Positions 1-11,213 of a stretch of DNA of 64,000 nucleotides are shown in pieces. This stretch comes from Manihot esculenta (lineage: Eukaryota > Streptophyta > Magnoliopsida > Malpighiales > Euphorbiaceae), in the NCBI RefSeq assembly GCF_001659605.2, contig NC_035173.2:10559065-10623064 (forward strand), written 5' to 3'. The notes under the pieces are model-generated. The model saw only the letters and a list, made by a program, of their open reading frames with translations, was not told where the DNA came from and ran no database searches. The translations under genes and the position numbers were made by a program. The number at the start of each line of letters is the position of its first letter. Positions within the stretch are counted from its first letter, which is position 1.

Positions 1-98
1 AATGATATGCTATGTATGTGATGAGGGTTCATGTGTGCCCACATGAACCATATGATGCTAATGTTTGCTTGATTATGTGCTGTTTTTCAGAAAACAGG

Positions 99-3000
99 AT
101 GAGAGGAACTCGTCGATCAGCAAGATTGACTAGAGTGCCACTTGAGGATGAGGGCACGAGCGCCCGTCCTCCAGCATTGCCTAGGGCAATGTCTAGTAGG
201 TCTAACAGAGAAAGAGCAGTGAGAGACCCTAGAAGGTCTCTGGATCTGGGTAGAAGCAGATCAGTGAGGGGAACAGTTCAGGGAGGATTGTCAGAGAACA
301 TGGGGGAAGATATGGATGTAGAGCAGAGGAGGGATGGCAGTTTGGGAGTCAGTATGTCAGAAGAGGGAATGGGAGAGTCCCAAGGAGGCACTCAGGCCTC
401 GGGATTTGTTCAGCCACCCCACTACCCACACTTCTCACAAAATCCTAGGTATTCGATGGGAGGTACATCGGATTACCCTAGCTTCACCCCTTGTCCCACA
501 CAGATGCCATACCCACCCTACTATCCACCATACTCACAGTACCCAATGTATCCACCCCCACCTTACTATCCAAATCCAGATAACCCTACCTCAGAAAATG
601 TTGCACCTCCACCACCCACAGAACCAGCAGCCCCAGTTACTCAACCTCCTAGATCTAGCTCAGCCAGTGGGAGCAAGGTCAAGATGACCGACTACATGAA
701 ACTGGGTGCTCCTTAGTATGAAAAAGAGGATGACCCATTTGTGTATCTTGAGAGGGTTAAGGTGATCACAGATGAAATTGCGGCTGATGATAGTAGAGCC
801 ATTCAGATGGCTGGGTTCACGCTTAAGTGCAAGAAGGCACGAGAATGGTTCAAGAATTATGTGAACCCGAGAGTGGACAGCATGACTTGGGAGGAGTTTG
901 CAAACGAGTTTGCAGGATGGGCTTTTCCCGATAGCTCAAGGGAGCTGAAGATGATAGAGTTTGAGCAGTTGAGGCAGACCGATGAGATGGGTGTAGAAGA
1001 GTTCACAGACAGATTCTTGGAGTTGTTGCCATTTGCAGGGCAAAACCTTGACACAGACCAGAAAAGGTCAAGGAGGTATATCATGAAACTCCACTCCAGA
1101 TATTCCTCCTTGATCCAGTCAGCCGATAGGGAGAGCTTCCATGCCATAGTGGATATGGCCCGGAAAATGAAGGCCAGTGCCATCGTTCAGGGAACAGTCA
1201 AACAGTCAGTGGCACAGCCTTCTGGTTCTAAGACCCCAGGCTCTTCTTCTTTTAGTGCAGCAGCTTCAGGTAGCAAAAAGTGGAGTAACACCACTAGGAA
1301 GCCCAAGAAGAACAAGTTTTGGAACAAGGTTAAGTCCAGTCTGGGATTAGGGGGTGGCTCAAGCTTTGGTGCTGATAATGCAGTTTGTGCAAAGTGTAGT
1401 AGACCACACAAGGGAGTTTGCCGGGCTGGGACAGCAGCCTGCTTCAGATGCGGGCAAGAGGGACACATGGCTCGGGAGTGTCCTAGGGCAGTTTTTGGAG
1501 CACAGTCTCAGCAGACAGCTTCTGGTAGTGTGGCTCAGCCAGTAGCTCCAGCCATGACTCAGGCCAGTGGCAGAGGTAGAGGGAGAGGGGCAGCCTCTTC
1601 TTCAGCGGGTTTCAGAGGTGAAGGTCCATCAGCTCCAGCACGGATCTTCACAATGACTCAGCAGGAGGCAGATGCATCTAACACCGTGGTGGCAGGTAAC
1701 TTAGTCATTGGTTGTTCAGATGTGTATGCCTTGATGGACCCTGGTGCATCCCATTCTTTTATTGCTCCGAGAGCCGTCCAGAGGTTGGGGTTGATGATCT
1801 CTGAGTTAGAGTGTCCTCTCTGGGTCAGTGGACCCAAGTGTGATCCATCAGTGGCAGAGTCAGTCTGCCAGTGCAGTCTAGTCTTTGTTGAGGGAAGATG
1901 CCTTTCCGCCGACCTTGTGGTTCTAGACTTGACAGATTTTGACGTCATTCTAGGGATGGACTGGTTATCTACGCATGGTGCTACCTTGGACTGCAGGGAC
2001 AAGGTAGTCAGGTTCAGAGGTCAGGATGGGTCAGAGGTTGTCTTCAGGGGAGACAGGAGGGGTACACGTAGAGGTCTGATATCAGCTCTTCAGGCTCGTA
2101 GGTTGCTTAGGAAGGGATGTCAGGGGTATTTGGCTCATGTGAGAGAGCTTAGCAGTCTGGTCAGAGAGCCCGCCTCGGTGCCAGTGGTTAGAGAGTTTCT
2201 AGACTTCTTCCCAGACGAGCTGCCAGGTTTACCACCTGCTAGGGAGATAGAGTTCGAGATAGAACTAATGCCTGGAACCCGACCGATCTCTATCCCTCCC
2301 TACAGGATGGCTCTAGCTGAGTTGAAGGAATTGAAGGAACAGTTGCAAGAGCTAGTAGAAAAGGCCTTCATCCGACCGAGTACCTCGCCTTGGGGTGCTC
2401 CAGTGCTTTTTGTGAAAAAGAAGGATGGATCCCTCAGACTTTGTATCGACTACAGGCAGTTGAACAAAGTCACTACTAAGAACAGATACCCTTTGCCAAG
2501 GATCGACGATCTATTCGACCAGCTAGCAGGAGCGGGTTGTTTCTCTAAAATAGATCTGAGATCGGGGTACCATCAGCTGAGGATCAGAGAGGAAGATGTG
2601 CCAAAGACAGCTTTCAGGACCAGATATGGGCATTTTGAGTTCCTTGTAATGCCGTTCGGGTTAACCAACGCCCCTGCAGCATTCATGGATCTCATGAACA
2701 GAGTGTTTAGCCAATACCTGGATCACTTTGTTATTGTCTTCATAGATGATATCTTAGTGTATTCCAAGAATGCAGAGGAGCATGCCCATCATCTAAGGTT
2801 GGTTCTGCAGACCTTGAGGGAACATGGCTTGTATGCCAAGCTCTCCAAGTCTGAGTTCTGGCTGAGGAGCATTTCATTATTGGGGCATGTAGTGTTAGAA
2901 AATGGAATAGAGGTGGACCCCAAGAAGATAGAAGCTGTGGCTAACTGGCCTAGACCCACATCAGTGACGAAAATCAGGAGCTTCTTGGGTTTGGCAGGTT

Positions 3001-5100
3001 ACTACAGGAGGTTCGTTCAGGACTTCTCAAAAATTGCATCTCCTCTGACCAGGTTAACCAGGAAGAATCAGAAGTTTGTGTGGACCGACCAGTGCGAAGA
3101 GAGTTTTGAAGAGCTTAAGAAGAGGTTGACTTCAGCACCAGTGTTAGCTCTGCCATCTAGTGATGAGGACTTTACATTTTTTTGTGATGCGTCCCGTGTG
3201 GGACTGGGTTGTGTACTAATGCAGAATGAAAGGGTGATTGCTTATGCTTCTAGACAGTTGAAGAAGCATGAGTTGAATTACCCCACACATGACCTTGAGA
3301 TGGCAGCAGTAATCTTTGCACTCAAGATGTGGAGGCACTACCTCTATGGGGTAAAATGTGAGATCTACACAGATCATAAAAGCCTGCAGTACATCTTGAG
3401 TCAAAGAGATCTGAATTTGAGACAGAGAAGATGGGTAGAGCTGCTGAGTGACTATGATTGCAAGATTCAGTACCATCCGGGTAAGGCGAATGTTGTGGCA
3501 GACGCCCTAAGCCGGAAGTCACTAGGCAGTCTATCCCACATCACGACTGAGAGGAGACCAGTGGTGAAAGAGTTTTACAAGCTCATTGAGGAAGGTCTAC
3601 AGTTGGAGTTGTCTGGTACAGGTGCTTTAGTGGCCCAGATGAGAGTGACACCTGTGTTTCTGGAGCAAGTGGCTCAGAAACAGCATGAGGACCCAGAGTT
3701 AGTGAAGATTGCCAGGAGTGTTCAGTCAGGCAAGGACAGTGAGTTCAGATTTGACAGTAAGGGGATCCTCCGCTATGGGAGTCGATTGTGTGTACCAGAT
3801 GACATAGGGCTAAAAGGAGACATTATGAGGGAGGCTCATAATGCAAGATACAGCATTCACCCCGGAGCCACCAAGATGTACCAAGATCTGAAGAAAGTTT
3901 ATTGGTGGCCAGCGATGAAGAAAGAAGTGGCACAGTTTGTGTCAGCCTGAGAAGTGTGTCAGAGGGTGAAGCTGGAACATCAGAAGCCGGCTGGAATGCT
4001 TAACCCGCTACCTATTCCAGAGTGGAAATGGGAAAATATAGCTACGAACTTCGTAGTGGGGTTACCGGCAGCGTCCAACAGATTGGACTCCATATGGGTG
4101 ATTGTGGACAGACTCACCAAATCTGCTCACTTCATCCCTGTCAGGAGTGGCTATTCTGTGGACAAGTTGGCACAGGTGTATGTAGATGAGATTGTCAGGC
4201 TACATGGGGTTCCTATTTCAATAGTGTCTGATAGAGGGCCCCAGTTCACCTCCAGATTTTGGCGGAGTCTGCAGAACACCATGGGTACCAGATTAGATTT
4301 TAGCACTGCTTTCCATCCACAGACGGACGGACAGTCGGAGAGGACCATCCAGACAATAGAGGATCATCCAGACAATAGAGGATATGCTCAGAATGTGTGT
4401 GCTGGATTTTGGCGGTTCTTGGAGGCAGCATCTACCCTTGGTGGAGTTTGCCTACAATAACAGCCATCATGCTAGCATCGGGATGGCTCCATATGAAGCT
4501 TTGTATGGAAGAAAGTGCAGGTCACCGGTTTGCTGGGAGGAAGTTGGAGAGAAGGCCTTGGCAGTGCCTGAGTTAGTAGAGATCACCAGCAGGGTGGTAC
4601 CCATAATCAGAGAAAGGATCAAGACGGCTACAAGCAGACAGAAGAGTTATGCAGATATCCGCAGACGGCAAGTAGAGTTTCAGGAGGGGGATCTGGTATT
4701 GCTCAAAGTGTCTCCAATGAAAGGAGTGGTTCGGTTCGGGAAGAAAGGTAAGCTGGCTCCACGGTACATCGGACCCTTCGAAGTCTTGCAGAAGATTGGG
4801 AGTGTATCGTACAAGCTGGATTTACCTGCTTCGATGGAAAGAATCCATCCGGTTTTCCATGTTTCCATGTTAAGAAAGTTTGTGTCGGATCCGGGCAAGG
4901 TTCTTAGTGAGCCTGATGTGGAGATCCAAGAAGATCTCACCTACGTTGAGCAGCCAGTACGGATCCTAGACACCCAGATCAGGAAGCTGAGAAACAAGGA
5001 AATCCCGATGGTGAAAGTCCTTTGGAACCACCACAATATGGAAGAATGCACTTGGGAGACACGGCAGTCCATGCTCCAGCAATATCCTTATCTTTTCTGA
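99..5100 (+). pseudogene. gag-pol polyprotein of element 1, broken
   Basis: Start chosen at the ATG at 99, which opens the basic N-terminus shared by all three family copies. One frame runs through a proline/tyrosine-rich gag, a CCHC zinc knuckle (about 1440-1485), a protease with DPGAS (about 1737), RT with FIDDIL (2739 on), RNase H (FCDAS, about 3180), an HHCC-type integrase, its core and a C-terminal chromodomain (about 4940-5097). Breaks: TAG at 714-716 (CAG in the relatives); TGA at 3948-3950, replacing a zinc-finger cysteine of integrase; and a 19-bp tandem duplication near 4354-4385 that shifts frame, so the C-terminal 238 codons lie in another frame. In life the polyprotein would form the particle and carry out reverse transcription and integration. 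Confidence 0.93.
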
Positions 5101-5195
5101 GGTTAGTTCCTTGTGAGTTTTATGTGCTTTGTATGTTTGATATGTGTTTGCCATGCTATGTGCTAGTTGAGGAACATTCGGGGACGAATGTTCTT

Positions 5196-5208
5196 AAGGG
5201 GGGGAGAA
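5196..5208 (+). other. polypurine tract of element 1
   Basis: A run of A and G immediately before the TGTAATACCC start of the 3' LTR. This is the expected primer for plus-strand DNA synthesis. Confidence 0.85.
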
Positions 5209-6725
5209 TGTAATACCCGGCTAGACTCCGGTATCAAAATTCCTACCGTTCGGTGGAATCTCGGATGTCGGAGACCTCTAGAAGGGTAAAATCATATTTT
5301 CACAAAATGTTTTCATGTTTTAATGATTTTTAAGTAAGAATGAATTTGAGTTTTTAAATGAAAAAGACCATGGAACCTTTACCAGGTTCGGCCGCCGAAC
5401 GTGGATAGGTTTTGGGAGCGCTTTTGGCCTCCGAAATTCTTGTTTGAAAGAGCCAAAGGTTCGGCCGCCGAACCTCATGTTCAGCCATCGAACCTCATGT
5501 TCGGCCGCTGAACATGCATGAGATGTGGGGGCACGTTCGGCCCCCGAACGTGAACTGGCCAGCCCCTATATAAGAGCTCCATGGCCGAAACGGGCGAGTT
5601 TTCTCCCCATTTTCGACCACGAGATTTGAGCAAGTTTTGAGCTTGGAGACCAAGGAAGTTAAATCTCTCCCAACTCCGAGTTTAGGTCGTCTCTCTCTTG
5701 ATCTTCAAGAGGATCGGACCCGAGGAATCGAGGACCCCAGCAGTGAGTCAGCTGCTTCAGTCATTGTCAGAGCTAGCCAGAGGTGAGTAGAATAAACCTT
5801 TATGATTTAAAGCAAATAAATAACAAGTTTTGAGCATGTTCATGCATCATGAATGCCATGTGATGTATTAGGTTGTATGCATTAGAATCCACGAATATGT
5901 TGCATTGCATTTATGATGTTGATGTGGATTGGTTATTGGATGATCCTTTAGTCCTCATATGATATGATGATGTTACAGCATGATACGGTATGGAAGTCCA
6001 GGTTGTACCCATTCTACGTCCCTAGCACAGTTGGACTGTATGATATGTTATGTTAAGAGAAAGACTGCTTGTACTCATTCTACGTCCCGGCACAGTTGGA
6101 CTATGTAGAGGACTATTGGTGACAATACCATCCGAGATGTGATTTGTTGTGATGTGTTGCATTACATGTTGGCATGAGATTTTAAATATTTTATTATTCT
6201 GCTCACTGGGCTCTAGTAGCTCACCCCTTTCCCTAATCCCCCAGGATTGCAGGTACGGGCTAGACAGAGAAGTCAAGAAGAGTGAAGTCTTATGTTTGTA
6301 ATAGCTAAAATGTGGACATGACAAAATTGTATTATGATATATAGATTTGTAATGTAATGATATTGAGGTTTAGAAGTGTGCTTGACCATAGTTTATTGTA
6401 ATCCCTTTTTGATACATGATCTTAATGTTTATGAATGATTATGTTTGACCAACTCAATGCATGTTATGTCGCCCATTGAGGGCATTGATGAGATCCCACA
6501 GAGGGGTCAATGTTTATGTTTATGATTATGTTCAGAACATGCACAGGTTGAGTTTGGTATATGCAAAATGTATGAAAGAAAAGTTTTAATTTTTATGTAT
6601 GTTGTGGATCATGTATGGGATTAAACAGGTTTACAGGTTACATGTCAGGCTTGCTACGGGTCCCGGCGGCCTTAAGTCGATCTGGATCCTAGCGCCGGTA
6701 GCGGTCCGATTTTTGGGTCGTTACA
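5209..6725 (+). repeat. 3' LTR of element 1, short form lacking two intron-like segments
   Basis: Starts TGTAATACCC and ends GTCGTTACA, like all family LTRs, but is 1517 bp instead of about 2.0-2.5 kb. It has palindromic TTCGGCCGCCGAA-type motifs upstream of a TATATAA box (5567-5573). Compared with the LTR at 27801-30144, two segments are absent exactly between GT and AG: at 5621/5622 (84 bp in the relative) and at 5711/5712 (662 bp in the relative). The next splice donor, AG before GTGAGT at 5783, is kept. The removed larger segment holds most of the palindrome array in the other copies. Confidence 0.92.
5567..5573 (+). promoter_or_regulatory. TATA box of the LTR promoter (element 1)
   Basis: TATATAA follows a conserved GGCCAGCCCC. 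The same position holds TATATAA or TATAAA in the LTRs at 17946, 28152, 32543, 35352, 45574 and 53414, so it is the likely Pol II promoter. Transcription would start about 30 bp downstream. Confidence 0.7.
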
Positions 6726-7815
6726 AAAAGCTGGACAGAACACTTTCGGCGGCAGGTTCGGCGGCCGAAAGTCCTCTTCAGAGACGAAACTCAAGCACCT
6801 TCGGCGGCCGAACCTCAACTTTCGGCAGCCGAACCCTTTCGAGGGCTAGTTTCGGGGGCTGAAAGGCACTCAAGAGACGAAAGTCTCCAACTTTCGGCGG
6901 CACCTTCGGCGGCCGAACTTCCCTCCAGAGCCGAAAGTCCAAAAGCTCAGGGGCAAGCTTGGGCAGCCGAAGTCACCTCCTCAGGGGTTCGGCGGCCGAA
7001 TGTACCTTCGGCGGCCGAACCTGAGTTCATCAGCAGGGCAGAAACTTGCCCTGCCTCTCGCCAAATGCACAAAACTCCTCCAAACTCAAACACCTCACAT
7101 CCTCAACTTGCATACACCTAAGTATATGCTCAAAGGGGTCAAAAACTACCTAAAAACCCCAACAACACAAAACACATAACACATAAACAAGCTTTTCTCA
7201 CAAAATTATCAAAAACTCTCTTTTTAACCTATTCATGCAACTCTCCCCCAAAACCTCAAAAATCTTCCATAAAACATGAAAACAAGCTCAGGATCTTCAC
7301 TTACCTCTTGAAATCAAGTAGATGAATGATCCTAACGTGGAGTTTTGAAGCAACTCTCCTTCAAACTCTCCAAAATTCACAATTTTGTGTTTTTAGCTTA
7401 AAACCTTCAAAATAACATAAAACTCAATCAAATCTTTGCAAACTTGGATGAAAACATGAAAGAATGCTAAAAAAGGACAGGGTCTCACCTCAGAAAGTGA
7501 AAGAAACGGCGAAGCTTATCCTTTCAACCGACTGAGGGCCATTTTATAGGTGGCTGGCCAGACCACCTTCAGCGGCCAAATGTGAAACCGAAAGCCATGC
7601 ATGTTCGGCGGCCGAAAGTCACCTTCGGCGGCCGAACCTGGCTTTTATGCCTTGGTTCATTTCTCTTTAAAACTCATTGCATTTTCACTGTAAAACATTA
7701 AAACATTCCAAATTACTTTAGAAAAACATAAATCTTACCCTTCTAGAGAATCCTGACATCCCGGATTCCACCGGACGATAGAAATTCCGATGCCGGACTC
7801 TAGCCGGGTATTACA
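6726..7815 (-). repeat. truncated LTR of the same Gypsy family, reversed
   Basis: Read on the minus strand it begins TGTAATACCCGG at 7815 and runs through the LTR promoter region, a splice-donor-like GAG/GTAAGTG (near 7310) and the palindromic TTCGGC...GCCGAA array. It stops at the AAAAG next to the end of element 1. The rest of this LTR is expected upstream of the window, on the other side of element 1. TTACC after 7815 may be its target duplication. Confidence 0.85.
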
Positions 7816-8440
7816 TTACCTTAGAAACTTTTTGTGAAACAAGGCTAACACCCAGTCACGTGGCCTAGCTAACACTCACTTTATGGCCTAGGCATATACT
7901 GCCTTAGAAGCTTTTTGCAAAACGGGACTAACACCCGATCGCATGGCCTGACTAACACTCGCCTTATTGCTTGGGCATAAAATGCCTTTAGAAACTTTTT
8001 GTGAAGCGGGACTAATACCCTGATTATGGCCTGATGGACTCTCACCTTGTGGCCTAGCACAAAATGTCTTGTTTAGTGGGGCTAACACTCAGATTATGGC
8101 ATGATGGATTTTCACCTTGTGATCTGATATAAGATGCCTTATTTAGGGGGACTAATATTCGAATTATGGCCTGATAGATTCTCACCTTGTGGCCTTGCAT
8201 AAGATGCCTTGTTTAGCGGGACTAACACTCGAATTATGACCTGATAGATTCTCACCTTGTGGCATGGCATAAGATTCCTTGTTTAGCGGGACTAACACTC
8301 GAATTATGACTTAATGGATTCTCACATTGTGACCTTAAAAACTTTAGTTTATCGAGACTAACACCTAGTGATGTGCCTGACAGATTCCCGCCTTATGGCT
8401 CGACTAGCGGATATTTGCTTTATAGCCTTTGTCTTGTCTT
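7816..8440. repeat. degenerate tandem repeat, unit about 65-75 bp
   Basis: About eight to nine imperfect units, each with a GGGACTAACACTCG-like core, an ATGGCCTGAT-like stretch, a CTCACCTTGTGG-like stretch and TAAGATGCCTT. The middle units (8050-8330) are the most alike. No gene is seen. It may be the noncoding tandem-repeat part of the old Tat/Ogre-like element into which element 3 inserted; that is inference from position only. Confidence 0.8.
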
Positions 8441-8654
8441 CATGCTTTCATCCATCCATCATTTCTAACTTAAATATCAAAAGAGATTAAAGAATACATC
8501 ATAGTTTTATTGATAATATTTTCAAATATTCTTTTCAAGAATAATTAAATATTCGGTCATCTAACTCGACCAAATTAAAAAACTCAGAATTTGACTCAGG
8601 AACTGAATATCTATGACATTCTACTTCTGTAGACCCTTATTACCACTTGGTCCT
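8441..8654. other. noncoding flank of the element 3 insertion
   Basis: AT-rich DNA without a coding signal. Its last five bases, GTCCT at 8650-8654, are the left copy of the element 3 target duplication; the right copy is 30145-30149. In the uninterrupted chromosome this joins the decayed gag region starting at 30150. Confidence 0.7.
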
Positions 8655-8758
8655 TGTAATATCCGGGTAGACTCCGGTATCAAAATTCCTACCTCCCGGT
8701 GGAATCTCGGATGTCGGAAACCTCTAGAAGGGTGAAAGCATGTTTTCATAAATGTTTT
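8655..8758 (+). repeat. element 3 5' LTR, first piece
   Basis: First 104 bp of the LTR (TGTAATATCCGGG...), nearly identical to 27801-27904. It stops at GTTTT (8754-8758), the left target duplication of element 2, and resumes after the right GTTTT at 17697-17701. Confidence 0.93.
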
Positions 8759-10992
8759 TGTAATACCCGGTTAGAATCCGGCACCGGAATTCCTGTAGTC
8801 CGGTGAAATTCAGGGTGTCGGAATTCTAAAATGGATAGGATCTATGTTTTATGAAGTGTTATGATGTGTTTAAATGTTTTGAAGGTAAATAGAACCAAGT
8901 GTTGAGTTGAAATGTGACCAAGGCAGAGGAGCCAAGTTCGGCCGCCGAAGGTAAGTTCGGCCGCCGAAAGTGCTCAATGTTCGGCTTCCGAAGATTTAGT
9001 TCGGCCCCCGAAAGTTGCATGAGTTTGCATGCGATTGGGCAGCCGAAATTGAGTTGGCCAGCCAGCTTTTGGGCATCCTTAGTCAGCATTTTGGACAGGT
9101 GTTATGTCCACCTTGTTGCCAGAAGCTTGGCCACGTCTCCCCTGGTCTATTTGCTGAGTTTGAGCAGCTCATGCAGAGTGGTGTGATAGTTCACAAGGTT
9201 TTGAATGTTTTGAAGCAAAAAGCTCTATTTGTGTGAGTTTGAGAGTGTGCGGAGAGTTGGTCCGTTTTCCTTGTTCAGAGTGTTCAGCTTCTTGTTACAG
9301 GAGGTAAGTAATGCTCTTGAACCTGTTTATGTGTTTTCTGAAGGTTTTATGGAAGTTGAGGGAGAGAGATGCATGGTTAAGTGCGAAGGAGTGGTTTTTG
9401 ATGAGTTATGCATGTATCCATGTTTCTGTGTTATGTTTGATTTGTTGTTTGGGGTTATTAGATAGTTTTGGACCCCTGTGATCATATACGTGAGTATGTG
9501 TGTTGAGGAGGTGGAGGAGATATGGTTTGAGTGGTTGAAGGGAAGGAGAAGATGGTTTGCCGTTGAAGCTGAGTTCTGGATGAACTCAGGTTCGGCAGCC
9601 GAAGGTTCATTCGGCCGCCGAACCTCTTGCATGGTGGCTTGGCTGCCACAGCCTGTTTTGCATGTTCGGCTCTGTTTGGGGGATTCGGCCGCCGAAGGTG
9701 CCGTCGAAGGTGTGAGACTTTCGTCTCTGGAGTGAGGTTTGGCCCCCGAAGCTTGCCCCCGAAAGGGTTCGGCCACCGAAGATTGAGTTTCGGCCGCCGA
9801 AGGTGCTTGAGTTTCGTCTCTGGAGAGGAATTTCGGCCGCCGAACCTGCCGCCGAAAGTGTCCTGTCCAGTTTTCTTTTGCATATTTTACATGGATAGTT
9901 GAGTGAGTTTAAGGGGATTCTTGGGGAGTTTAAGAGAGTTATTCATAAGCTTGTTTGGTCCCTCATTTGAGTCCATCTGTATAGGTACAGACCAGAGGAA
10001 CCAGAGAGAGCAGCAGTGAGTACTGCTCCAGAGGTTCAGAGCCTGCAGAGTCAGTCAGTCCAGATAGCCAAAGGTGAGTGGAACTAAACTTATGACTTTT
10101 AATTGAACCACAAACTGCTTTTAGCATATCTCATGCATCATGTTTATGTCATAGGTTGAGTGCATTAGTATTCACGAATATGTTGCATTGCATTGTTATT
10201 TGGTGATGTGAGTGAATACTGAATGATCCAATAGTCTCAGACAGGAAGTCCAGGAGCCTTTGACTACGCCCTGGCAGGTAAATAGTAAAGTCCAGGAGCC
10301 TTTGACTACGCCCTGGCAATGGTAAGTACACAGGTGTTATATACACATATACATATATGACAGGAAGACCAGGTGCTCGATTCTACGCCCTGGCACAGAG
10401 TTACTGGGACTATGTGGTGACAGGTTTACTCTTGATGTGGCTTGTCTGTGATATGGTGCATTCCATGAGATCATATTTTACTGAGATGTTTTACTGTTCT
10501 ACTCACTGGGCTATAGAGCTCATCCCACTCCCTTAACCCCAGTTTTGCAGGTTCAGTGTACAGTGTACAGGGACAGTCCAGCAGAGTACAGGAAAAGTAA
10601 AGAGATCTGTAATAGCTTAGAGTGGACATGTAATATTAAAGAGATGTAATAGTTGTTGCTTGACCTCGTGATGTATGTTTTGTACATGATCTGTATATGT
10701 ATATATGTTTTCCTGTATGTGAAAACCAGGCTTAACAGGTATGAGTTAACCCATCTAGAGCAAGCTCTAGTCAGGGATACAGAGTACAGAGTACATGAGT
10801 ACAGAGTACAGAGATAGTGCATGCACAGGTTAAGCCTTGGTTCAGAAAAGAGTTTTATTTTCACAGAAAATGTATGATCATGTATGAGGTTTACAGGTAC
10901 ACAGAGAGTATAGCAGGCTTGCTACGGGTTCTGGCGGCCTTAAGCCGACCTGAATCCTAGCGCCGGTGACGGTCCATTTTGGGGTCGTTACA
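8759..10992 (+). repeat. 5' LTR of element 2
   Basis: TGTAATACCC...GTCGTTACA, 2234 bp. It holds an array of TTCGGCCGCCGAA-type palindromes (8937-9010 and 9590-9860), a splice-donor-like GGAG/GTAAGTAA near 9301, an acceptor-like CTGTATAG near 9984, a donor AAAG/GTGAGTGG near 10073, a tandem cassette of about 40 bp (10240-10400) and a perfect stem CTAGAGC...GCTCTAG (10755-10770). Relative to the 3' LTR it has one extra palindrome unit and one cassette unit less. Confidence 0.94.
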
Positions 10993-10995
10993 GAT

Positions 10996-11009
10996 TGGTA
11001 TCAGAGCCC
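10996..11009 (+). other. primer binding site, initiator tRNA-Met type (element 2)
   Basis: TGGTATCAGAGCCC three bases after the 5' LTR is complementary to the 3' end of plant initiator tRNA-Met, the usual minus-strand primer of Tekay/Del elements. Confidence 0.88.
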
Positions 11010-11213
11010 TAGGTTCACATGATCGGACCTATTGAGACAGTGTTGGGCTCAGACAGGGTAGTAGTGGTCAAGCACAATAGGAAATCATGTCCACTAGGAT
11101 AGGGTCTTGAGTCCTATCTGCTATGATATGCCATGAGTGTTGTATGTGTATGATTGATATGTGATGTTTATGTGCTAAAGTGGTATGTTATATGTTGTGT
11201 TTCCAGAGTAAAG

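Larger units (their letters stand above)
1..6725 (+). mobile_element. Ty3/Gypsy element 1 (Tekay/Del-like chromovirus), 5' LTR outside window
   Basis: LTR retrotransposon of the chromodomain Gypsy type. The window opens inside its untranslated leader; gag-pol follows, then a polypurine tract and a 3' LTR ending in TTACA. The order gag, protease, RT, RNase H, integrase, chromodomain identifies Ty3/Gypsy, and the C-terminal chromodomain with a long LTR suggests Tekay/Del. The flank right after the LTR (6726 on) is an inverted LTR of the same family, so the element appears to have landed in another copy; AAAAG at 6726-6730 is the predicted target duplication, with its partner upstream of the window. 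It is dead (two in-frame stops and a frameshift). Confidence 0.93.

Noticed and set aside
8914..9902. Several open frames of 70-150 codons in the element 2 LTRs, repeated at 15590-16566
   Set aside because: They recur identically because the LTRs are copies, run on both strands through the palindrome array, and show no domain; their alanine- and arginine-rich text comes from the TTCGGCCGCCGAA repeats.
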